In this document: positions 46,887 through 55,759 of the stretch, one piece after another
Numbering within the stretch: the first letter of the stretch is position 1
How the letters are laid out: the number at the start of each line of letters is the position of its first letter
Source of the DNA: Blattamonas nauphoetae
Lineage: Eukaryota > Preaxostyla > Oxymonadida
Direction of reading: 5' to 3'
Assembly: GCA_033064195.1 (NCBI GenBank)
Contig: JARBJD010000092.1
Coordinates: 124,001-188,000 of the forward strand
DNA: 64,000 nucleotides
Position numbers and translations under genes: made by a program
Notes under the pieces: model-generated
What the model saw: only the letters and a program-made list of their open reading frames with translations
Database searches by the model: none
What the model was told of the DNA's origin: nothing

Positions 46887-47622
46887 CCTCCACAAAACCG
46901 GCTAAAATACTGAGGTTACATGGCTCAGGGAATTTGGAACTTTGTTTGAAACTTGTTGATACTCTGTTTATTATTGGATTGATTGATCTGCTCTTTCCAC
47001 CATCACATCCTGTTACGAGACCGAGTCACGTCATCCACAAACTACAGTTCAATATCGTTGTCAGCACGCTCTGCAAAAGTCCATCTCATTGAAACGACCA
47101 TTTCCGTCGGGTTGACAGTCGAACGCAGATTCAAACGCGAGATCAACATCTGATGACCAGTCCTCCTCACGGACGATTCTCAACATCTCGACGACTAATA
47201 TGGTCTAGTGGTGACATGACACGAATCGAAGCTGGAAGAAAGGTTCGCAATTTTTCTTGTCATCTTGCAGGAAAGTTCCAAATTCCATGAATTGTGTAAC
47301 CTCAGTATACAAAACCGGTTTTATTCATTATAAGGTCATTTTTCATAATATAATGCAAGAATTGTACTTTAATAACTCTTAGAAACATGGTAACAGTAGT
47401 TTGATAAGAGAGAATATCATCAAAATCGCAAAAAAACATGAGAAAGTTTCCAAATAATGGGGAAAATGCCTTCTTTTCGTCACTTCTTGGTTTTTGAAAA
47501 ATCTCTAGTTCTTCTTGAAATGGTGTATTACGTGACGTGTTCAGAGATTTTGGCGAAATTGTGGATGAAACGTCTTATTTTGATTTTAGCCGGTTTCATA
47601 AATAAAACCGGTTTTGTGGAGG
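46887..47622. mobile_element. small TIR element with AAACCGG iterons, containing a second MITE
   Basis: Inverted ends CCTCCACAAAACCGG at 46887 and complement ending at 47622, with further AAACCGG(C/T) motifs inside both ends. It interrupts the ARM/HEAT-like gene between VPV (47640) and RHYVILS (46890). Exact borders are uncertain because no clear target duplication is visible. Confidence 0.65.
46910..47305. mobile_element. MITE of about 396 bp nested in the AAACCGG element
   Basis: Inverted ends CTGAGGTTACA...GGAATTTGGAAC at 46910 and complement ending at 47305, with TA on both sides. Similar in size and target to the MITE at 44257-44641 but with different ends. No coding capacity. Confidence 0.7.
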
Positions 47623-47882
47623 GTCTAACAACACAAGAATCACACAGGAACATCATCCGGCGATGTCGTCTGACAATATAGTTCAATGATTCGGATGAAC
47701 CCCGCATCCAGGATGGCTGAAAGGGCCCAATCATATTCTGTGGGAATCATCAGCAACAGTGAAACACAATCAAGTCGAGACAGACCTGTCGCGAGAACGA
47801 GGAGACCGTTCAACACCACTGGACGGAGTGGTTTGCACTCTCCACACACCTGACTTAGAAACGTATTAAGTACGTTCTGCAA

Positions 47883-48305
47883 ATATTTGAGGATGTGGTC
47901 GAGACAAAGTCGTCAAACTGTTTGAGACGCTCCAGCGTGGTCAACTTGAGAATCTGATGATGAATTGTCAACAATCATGGGACGGCAGTGCGAGTATTAG
48001 TTGGATATCTGTCGTGAATTTCGACAAAAAGTTTGGATGAACGAGTGGTGACCCAAATGATTCTCTTTTGGTTTGATCTGCGATGAACCCCTTTCATATG
48101 AGTTTAATGTCTCTCACCGTCTTGAAGAATTGTCATGTATTTGTGCTACTTCGATCCCTCTGAAGAATTAAGGATGATCGTCTGTTCCTCCATCATTCTA
48201 TTTGAGGTCATCTTTTATCAAGGAGGACGACGACTTGTTTCCATCTGAATGAGCAAATGTGACCAAGATACCAGAGACTGAGAGGAGATTAGATTGGAAG
48301 CTCGA
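47883..48305. other. intergenic region
   Basis: Lies between the minus-strand ARM/HEAT-like remnant and the plus-strand paralogues. It may contain the lost 5' exons of the former and the promoter of the latter; no frame is convincing. Confidence 0.35.
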
Positions 48306-48398
48306 ATGATGATAATGAAAGAGTCGCAATCACTCAGGCAAGATAACATTTTTTTCTTGCGGTTTGGAGAGGATCACGATCACTTCTTTCCTTGCTCA

Positions 48399-49382
48399 AT
48401 GACACATAATTCCACTTCTAACCAACCCATTTCCACATGCTCTTTCTCTCGAGTAGAAGACGCTCATACAACTCCCTTATTTCTGAGCACTGTCATCAAG
48501 CCAATCCGCACAATCGATCAAGCAACACCGCTGATCCTATCACTTGTTGACTTCCTCAAAGAAGGAAACACATTAGATGATAATGCGACGAAAAATGCAT
48601 GTTCTCTTCTGAAGTATATCTCGCCTCAATACGGCATTTCATTCACACAGCAACAGATCCTCTTCAACCTCGTTCCAAAACCAGATGGCACTTGCTCTGG
48701 TTTCACCGAGTCACTTGTGCCGCTCCTCACATCATCAAGGAAGGAGCTTACTCAGGCAACACTCAAATTTCTGAGAGAATTTGTTGGCAGCACAGATCAA
48801 GAAACAGCCTTCGACATTATCGAGACAGGATTCTATTCACTCCTGCCGCAAGCTTTCTACGAACAGGAAATACATCTTTTTGCCAAACCTCAGTTATATC
48901 TGATAGAAATCATGAACAATTGCTTTGTCTGTTTGTATCCTGAATTCCCGACAGAAAGATGCAATAAAAGACACATGACGCTGACAACCTTCCATCAAAT
49001 ATTCGTTGACAAGTTTTTCAATCCCATAAAACCTTTTCTGGAGTACACCTGCCGGAATATTCACCGAATCACCGATACTTTCGAATCCAGAGTTTTCTCA
49101 GACATGCTCGGCATGTTTATCGTGCGCTCACCCTCCCTGGAACAGATGACCCGATTTTTCTTGTCGTCTTCATGTGCTATGGCCTGCAATAACAGCCTTG
49201 TCTTCACCGAAACTGATATAACATACTCCTTTCTTCTTGAGAGTGCGATCGAAGGCGTCGGTGAGCTTCATTTCCAGTCCAGTGGGCCTTCATGTTCTGA
49301 TCGCCGTGATATTAGCTTGGGTGCAAAACTGATTCACGTGTTGGGTGGGAATACATCATTTTTGTTCAAAAGAGAGGACTGA
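48399..49382 (+). CDS. ARM/HEAT-like repeat family protein
   Basis: The frame opens at a TTG (48294); ATGs lie at 48306 and 48399. By comparison with the paralogue at 49573 (short polar N-terminus before the conserved body), 48399 (MTHNSTSN) is the better start, giving 327 aa. All-helical protein with the family phrases LILSLVDFLKEGNTLDDNATKNAC, split here as LVDFLKEGN and ACSLLKYI, then ILFNLVPKPDGTCSGF, ESLVPLLTSS, FDIIETGFYSLLPQAFYEQEI, LTTFHQIFVDKFFNPIKPF and LEQMTRFFLSSS. About 28 residues found near the end of the paralogue are missing before KLIHVLGGN, so this copy may have an internal deletion. Function unknown; I recall such proteins as a very large family in Blattamonas. Confidence 0.75.
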   Translation: MTHNSTSNQPISTCSFSRVEDAHTTPLFLSTVIKPIRTIDQATPLILSLVDFLKEGNTLDDNATKNACSLLKYISPQYGISFTQQQILFNLVPKPDGTCSGFTESLVPLLTSSRKELTQATLKFLREFVGSTDQETAFDIIETGFYSLLPQAFYEQEIHLFAKPQLYLIEIMNNCFVCLYPEFPTERCNKRHMTLTTFHQIFVDKFFNPIKPFLEYTCRNIHRITDTFESRVFSDMLGMFIVRSPSLEQMTRFFLSSSCAMACNNSLVFTETDITYSFLLESAIEGVGELHFQSSGPSCSDRRDISLGAKLIHVLGGNTSFLFKRED

Positions 49383-49572
49383 GTATTCACACCCACGCTG
49401 ACTGGTTTCACTTCAACTCAACTCTTCTTTATCCGTTTTTACGATTCGCTTTTTGTCAACACAACTCCTCCTGCCCATAGGCTAATGTTTCTCTCGTTTT
49501 GTTTCAATGCTATGTGAATTCCACCATTTCTTGTGGTTTGGATCAGAAGTTGATCACATCATTTCTAGCTAA

Positions 49573-50664
49573 ATGGGAAATAATTCAAATTCAGATCAAC
49601 ACCGTTCAGATTTTCCCTTCACTCGAGGTATGACACCCCTGTTTCTGAGATTCCAACCCAAAAATTTGGCCACCATTAATGAAGCAACAGAACCGTTTCT
49701 ATCACTTGTTGACTTCATCAAAGACGGAAATAATCTCGATGAGAATTCCACTCGACAAGCTTGCGCTCTTCTGGAGAATATTGCGCTTCCAAGCCCCAAT
49801 ACAACACCAGCCAACATGATTCTTTTCCACCTAGTTCCAACACGCGACAACTCTTGTTCTGGATTTGCGGCATCACTCATCCCCCTCCTCACATCATCCA
49901 ATGAGAAGCTTGTCCGCTCAACACTCTTCCTTTTGGACAAAGTTCTGTCAGCCTCAGTTTTGTCACCACGCTTCGAATTTCTCGAAACAGGACTCTTTAA
50001 TCTCCTCCCACGAACATTCTACGAACACGAAATGCACCTCCGACCTCAACTCGAAGTACTCCTCTTTCCTCCACCCGAAATGCATCTTCTCAATCTCACG
50101 CGCAGCATCCTCATGTTACCGTTTCATCACAGAGCTGGAGATATCATTCAACAACGAAAATTCACGTTGACAACCTTCCATCAAATCTTTGTCGACAAAT
50201 TTTTCCGTCCTGTCGAACCATTTTTCGAGTTTGTGTGTAAAAACAGACGCCGAATCGAAGACTCTTCAGATTCTCGATCTTTCGCAGATGTGCTCGGAAT
50301 GATCAGCCAATTCTCGCCTTTCGTGGAACAGATGACACAGTTCGTGTTGTCTTCTTCGCTTGCTCTCGCCTGCACCGACTCTCTTCATTTCTTTGAAACA
50401 CGAACTCTCGTCGTCGCCCTTCTTCAGCGCGTGGAGAACGGTGTCAATGATTGGAGGAATGGAAGCCCCGATGTTCAGAAGCGAGGACACCAGATTGTGG
50501 ACAAACTACTCGAAGAGGGATTTAGTGACGAGATCGGGCTCCACTTAGAAACTGCCTGTTCAAATCACAACAGACTCCGGCATGCCATCACCGGAACACC
50601 ACTAGTTGATTTGTTGGGTGGAAACACTCTGACAAAGATGAGAAGAGAGGAATGGTGGATTTAG
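49573..50664 (+). CDS. ARM/HEAT-like repeat family protein, tandem paralogue
   Basis: Single exon of 363 aa from ATG 49573. Same layout as the upstream gene: FLSLVDFIKDGNNLDENS, ACALLENI, ILFHLVPTRDNSCSGF, SLIPLLTSSNEKL, FEFLETGLFNLLPRTFYEHEM, FTLTTFHQIFVDKFFRPVEP, RRIEDSSDSRSFADVLGMI, FVEQMTQFVLSSSLALAC, GHQIVDKLLEEGFSDEIGLH and LVDLLGGNT. No membrane or signal segment, so probably cytosolic or nuclear and a protein-binding scaffold. It lies 190 bp after its paralogue on the same strand, a tandem duplication. No lesion is seen. Confidence 0.82.
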   Translation: MGNNSNSDQHRSDFPFTRGMTPLFLRFQPKNLATINEATEPFLSLVDFIKDGNNLDENSTRQACALLENIALPSPNTTPANMILFHLVPTRDNSCSGFAASLIPLLTSSNEKLVRSTLFLLDKVLSASVLSPRFEFLETGLFNLLPRTFYEHEMHLRPQLEVLLFPPPEMHLLNLTRSILMLPFHHRAGDIIQQRKFTLTTFHQIFVDKFFRPVEPFFEFVCKNRRRIEDSSDSRSFADVLGMISQFSPFVEQMTQFVLSSSLALACTDSLHFFETRTLVVALLQRVENGVNDWRNGSPDVQKRGHQIVDKLLEEGFSDEIGLHLETACSNHNRLRHAITGTPLVDLLGGNTLTKMRREEWWI

Positions 50665-51368
50665 TACGCGAAGATTGAAGGAGCGAATTATTCAAGTTGC
50701 ATTCCAGATACCTCTTAAAAGTCTCATTTTTAGAAAAAGTGAGATAAAACTATGAGAAAAAAGGAAGATAATGTGAATTGTGTTGTCGGTTTCATTCATC
50801 CATCGCGACAGGAAGGGTTCCTCCTTCCATCTGCGGCTCGTCCACAAATTCAACTGATTCAATCTCAACTGCATCATTGTTCTGGTAGATGTACACAGCG
50901 AATCGGAACGGAACTGGGATGTTGGTGAAGAAGACTGGTTGGGTCTCTCCATCTTGCGACAGTTTCAGTGTTCGCTCTCCTTCTCGTCCATCTGCCTCCA
51001 ACACCACTCGCTGTCCCTCTTTTCCACGCAAACACGCGAATCCTCTGTGTGTCACTTTCCTGTTCTGTCTGGCATATTGTCGAATGGAATGGACATCCCA
51101 TCCTGCTCCTCCCTTTACAAACAGAAAGAAATCCGTGAGAGCATCGTTTCTCAGTTTGGACGATATGATCCCAACAGCAAAGTTGTCGTTTGGTCCATTT
51201 CTGATTGTTAGCGACAGACGAGCCACAAATGCCCCACATTCATACGAAACAAGCGAAGATGTCGAAGTCTGAGATGCTGTGAAGATATTTCTGGACACTG
51301 TCCACTTGGATCTGTCGAACATTTCGATCGCTGCGGCTCCGAACTTCGATTGTGGTTCGGTTCGTTGA

Positions 51369-54300
51369 GGGAACGACTATATCTCATCAAGCATTCCGTC
51401 TATATCTCATCAAGTTGTGATCAGACCTTTACTATGTCCCTTAATAGTCTTTTCTCAAATTCTCAATTCACTCTTTTTCACACTCACCACATCATTCTTG
51501 TTTTCATCTCAGTCTATTTCTCTCTATTTCGGATATTTTTGGTGCAAAGCATTTCATTCTGTTGTTTCAAATAAAAGATGTCGATCAAGCCATTGCTCGT
51601 TTCTTCTCACCTTCAGGAAGTGACTACAGCTGGACTCATCGAAGTGATATCTGTGTTATTGGAACCGTTGTCGAGAAAAAGTTGAGTACCATTGGTGAAA
51701 TCGATATTAACACTCTTCAGCCTTCTCTTCATGTATCTCTTCCTCTCCATCTCCTTCATAATCTCCAGAATCTTTAAACTTTTCATCTGGACACTCTGTT
51801 TCGATTTCGAATGGGATTCAATCCACGTGTGTGATGTCTTTCTTCTCGCACGTCGTTTTTTGGATTTTTCTCACAAATCAATCGGCTGCTCGTAGTCAGT
51901 GAAAGACAAGCTCTCCCGCACCTGCGTGTTTGTGATGTCTTGATTTTTTGGAAGTTAGACTTCGTTTCAAGTGTTTACGAACACGCGATCCAACAGTTCC
52001 CATCATCCACCTCACTCATCATGATATCCGCTCTTTTAGAAGCATCCTTCAAGAAAAACTATCTGAAAGCCCAAAAAGTGATTCAACAAGCGACAATCGG
52101 ATATCCGCACTTTTTCAATCAATGGACGATCATTTCGATTGGAAAGGAGCTGGATGACATGGTTGAGGCAGAACGGATGAAAATAAACGATGATCCCATG
52201 CAAGGACTTGGGATGAACGATGGTGACAAAGGAGGAGGAACAGCTGGTGCACAAGCGAAGTTGGAGACGACGAAGATGATTTTACTTGCAGTTCTGAACT
52301 TGTTGGACCAACCATCGTATTCTGTTGACCGACTGCACCGTCTTGCGCTGTTGGCAGCTCGAAAAGCGAAGGAAACGTTCGAATACATCAAAAAACAGCT
52401 TCTGATTTCACCAAACTCAGTGGCGCTTTGGAAGATGATGCGAACAGTGGTTGTTAACAGAGTTTCAAATTTGCCAAGACTGATGGGGGTTTGCCTTGGC
52501 CCCTTGGGACGGTGTCTTGGCCACTTGGTTTCTCTCTTGGCTCTGTCTTGGGCGAGCTGGTTTGTGTACACGGAGGATTTGAATCGAGACAGGTCACTTC
52601 AAAGACTATTCTACACTTTTTCTTCATCTTATTTAACCACTTTTCAGAAACATAAGTTTGGGTCTTGGATGAAAACACGTTTCTTATGGGCTACTTTCGT
52701 GATCTTCCCCAGGTGGAGATGTCATCACAAATCGAGTTAAAATCACCACTTATGCATCGTGTCTGATCACCCTTGCTCAGAGAGTCTCTGTACACATGGA
52801 TTCAGCGTCTGTTGGGGACTTTAAGTTTGATTTGTGCAATTTGTTTGATATACATTGTGAAACATGATTTTCTCTGATATTTCTCCATTTCTCTTTAGTG
52901 CTTTAGGTGATTTCTGAAACAGGGGGTCATTCTATTCAGTTCTGTTCGAGCAATTTCTTGTATTGCAGTTCGCTCAACCATAGCGTAGAATCAATCAACT
53001 CCTCCAACTCTGTTCCTCATTCATGATGAAATGTATTTTTCCTTCTCTTGTTCACCATTTGATTCAATAGTAATGAAGATAATGTTGGTTCGAAATGAGG
53101 TTGACTTTTTTCGCATTATGATTCTCTTCCAACGAAAAAAGTATGTCGGAATCAATTCTATCCGATCATTTAAAGCAGAAAACCGAACAAGGAGGAATTC
53201 TGATATCGTGATCGTCGACTTGGCAAATTTTGAACTCTGGTTGTTAATCTTCTGAATGATGACACGGCAAAAGACGGACTGGGCTCGATAATCACGAAAC
53301 TGGAAAAGAAAGCGACAGCAAAGAAAGCAAACGAACATCAATCACTTTTTGTTGGAGAAGAGAACAAAAGACTGCTTCAGTTCGAAGTGTCGGCGAAGAC
53401 AGTTCACTCAACGACGAAACAATTTCAAATATTGAAGCATACGTCGCAGATGTCGGCAGTGGTGCTTACACACGACATGTTTGAGCATTTGGCAGCCACG
53501 ACGCTGGTGGGAGGGTGGAAATACATTTAAGACTTGGATGCGATCCTGTAGAACTCGAAGACAGCTCTGTTTCGCAGTCTGGACTCGCTCAGTCTGTGGT
53601 CAGCGAGCAACAAAAGCGCGTTCAAGAAGGAAGAGGGCTTCATTGTGGTGTTCAACAATCTGTCGATTGCGTCGCCCTTCTCGTCGACAACCGAGTTCCA
53701 TGGGCTGCTGGACACGATCGGAGACACAACATACGCAATCTCCGCATCGTCGTCGCTGCTGGCGTGTCCGACTGTCTTCACCGACGCCGACGAACACGAT
53801 TCGCTGTTGCGGGAGATTGTGTATCTGATGACGTCGGGGCCGCTGTGCGTGGTTGAGCCGATCAAGATTTGAATGTCAGAGATTCTGGGGAGGCACGAGA
53901 GGAATGTGGAAGTGACGTTTCTGACGAAGATGAGGCAGCGGGGAAGCAGACGACGTCACTCTTCCTGACGAGCCCGCCGAACGACTCGGAATCGTCAGAC
54001 ATGGTCACGCAGACGAGCTCGGAGCCGCTGATCAAGGTGAGCGACACGCCATCGGAGACAAAGCCACGAAGGATGGTGCTGGAGCTGGTGGACGAGCGAG
54101 TGGAGGAGTCGATTTTGGATGTGGAGATGCTCCCAGCAGCCGACGAGTTCAGCACGGCGACGCGCGACTGCTTCCTGCAAAACGAGGCGAGCGAGCCAGA
54201 TCGGATTCCAGGATGGATGGGGACATTTGTGGGGCTGGACAACGTGCTGGCGTGGCTGGTGTCGAACACAGAACAGCTGATCACTCTGCCAGCAGCGGAA

Positions 54301-54657
54301 CTGACGCCGAACAGGCACGCAACATGAACGACATGCTGTGCTGAGCCCGAAACGAGTACTCAGATGACGATCGCCCGCATTCTGAAGACGCTGCTCTCCC
54401 TCTGTCATCAGAACGGCTAAAGAAAACTATTTAGGGCTGGATCAGCGTATTCTATTTGAAACAACAGAATGAAATGCTTTGCACCAAAAATATCCGAAAT
54501 AGAGAGAAATAGATTGAGATGAAAACAAGAATGATGTGGTGAGTGTGAAAAAGAGTGAATTGAGAATTTGAGAAAAGACTATTAAGGGACATAGTAAAGG
54601 TCTGATCACAACTTGATGAGATATAGACGGAATGCTTGATGAGATATAGTCGGCCCC
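51369..54657. mobile_element. 3.3-kb TIR element with 9-bp target duplication, carrying TmcB-like sequence
   Basis: Ends GGGAACGACTATATCTCATC at 51369 and, read in reverse from 54657, GGGGCCGACTATATCTCATC. The inverted repeats extend about 200 bp and contain two copies of TATATCTCATCAAG. The 9-bp duplication GTTCGTTGA lies at 51360-51368 and 54658-54666. The duplication length suggests a Mutator-like element, but the ends differ from the GGTTAAG family. No transposase is seen. Confidence 0.9.
51940..54420 (+). pseudogene. TmcB-like protein fragments carried by the 3.3-kb element
   Basis: The first frame (51940-52740) holds helical repeats YEHAIQQFPSSTSLIMISAL, AQKVIQQATIGYPHFFNQW, AARKAKETFEYIKKQ and ISPNSVALWKMM, which resemble an early part of TmcB-like proteins. 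Plus-strand pieces downstream (53250-53530; 53645-53872 with NLSIASPFSSTTEFHGLLDTI; 53869-54327 with LELVDERVEESILDVEM) continue in changing frames, partly with short intron-like gaps. No full gene can be assembled here. It is probably host-derived and decayed. The 26.6-29.6 kb cargo is from the same family but a different part of the protein. Confidence 0.55.
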
Positions 54658-55759
54658 GTTCGTTGATTGTGTTGATGTGAGGATGCGATTTGATTTGCCC
54701 TCAATTTTTCATTTTCGGATTGGTGTTCTTTGTCGTCGGCGTCTTTCAGTCTCCAAAGTGCTGATATCGTGTTCACAAGACAACGAAACACTCCAAATGA
54801 ACACAATTGGGAACTCGTCACTCGAGTTTCTGGGTTCTGAACAGAAAACCAAAAAAAAGCATGAAGAAGACGAAGGAAGGAAGGAATCATGAAGAAATAA
54901 GGATGAAGAGATGAATCAAACCGGATCCAACATGCGAATCAGAAGCGCTCGTTCTTCCTCCCCACAACTCGTCCCAATCATCGACACGCGGAACGACGAG
55001 ATCTCTTGACCCAGTTTTAGAAGCGATTTGCTCTTGAAAGGCGGTTCTCCAAACAGAAGCCAGTGAAGAACAATCCCCAACGCCCACACATCCGATGAGC
55101 ACGTCGCCCTTCCTGTTTCTGATTCCATTCGTTCTGGCGACACATACAGTTTGGACATCACTGAGCGCGTACTGCTCCCATCTTCCGATTCCGCTGCCCC
55201 CAAATCACCTAAACTCCAAAAAAACCGCATTAATCACAATAATGATAATGAAAGAATGAAAAATTGGATAAGGCGAAGGAAAGATGAGAAAACAGAAATG
55301 AAGGAAAGAATAGGCTGAAGTGAAGGGAAAGAAAGACAAACAGAGTTTGAAGTGTCCTCCCGGGCAGAGAAGAATGTTTTCCATCTTCACATCTCCGTGT
55401 GCTGTTGCTCCGCCTTCGTGGTTGTGCATCAAGTTTATAGTAGTGTCACCAATTAGTCCGGTGTCACTAATTCGGCATTTTCTTTGAAACGATAGAGGAT
55501 GTGGTGAATATGAACTGTGTGAAATGATAGAGTTAAAAAAGTCCTCCTTCCCGAGAAAAACCTGCTAAACTGGTTGTGTGTTCAGTTTATGGGTCAGATC
55601 AAAAATCATCGGGAAAAAGAAGGAAGATTGGCTCTTAAAGATTGGATATTATGCACAATGTGAATTCAACCTAACTATCTTCTATGATTTCAACACAATT
55701 CCTGTAACTTTTTACAATTTATGTGCTAAAACTGAGATAAAGGGTGGATTCTTCATCAA

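Larger units (their letters stand above)
43852..47882 (-). pseudogene. ARM/HEAT-like family gene, broken by two insertions and a frameshift
   Basis: Minus-strand pieces in order: 47882-47640 (LLMIPTEYDWALSAILDAGFIRIIELY), 46892-46710 (LPELLSLVGLTLIF), 46649-46230 (VLAFLDHFASHEPSI, STRALKVLYKPW), 46246-45524 (FIHHLKSTIVTCLDLIEQ, ERMLDRSQPMKVPI), and after the 44192-45521 element 44190-43852 (ETEDMGSRLWSVQRDDERMK, ERWKKRMERRREAGHEDAVE), ending at 43852. Alpha-helical repeats and a basic C-terminal helix fit a large helical-repeat family in this genome. A one-base shift near 46215-46230 separates two pieces. Further 5' exons beyond 47882 are not identified. Function unknown. Confidence 0.6.
50792..55437 (-). 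pseudogene. kinase-like gene of the 7.6/40.3-kb type, cut by one element and truncated by another
   Basis: Pieces in minus order: exon 3 remnant 55437-55342 (AHGDVKMENILLCPGGHFKLC), exon 4 55208-54922 (287 nt, DLGAAE, YVSPERME, DVWALGIVLHWLLFGEPPF), exon 5 54836-54658, and its continuation 51368-50792 after the inserted element. Removing 51369-54657 with one GTTCGTTGA copy restores frame exactly (HQHNQRT/EPQSKFGAAAIEMFD). The C-terminal domain is SPRY-like (GGAGWDV, EGQRVVLEADGREGERTLKL, NIPVPFRFAVYIYQ) and ends in MDE. Everything upstream of exon 3, including the ATP-binding N-lobe, is lost at the element starting at 55438. The catalytic loop already reads HGD and DLG, as in the 40.3-kb gene. 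Confidence 0.85.
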
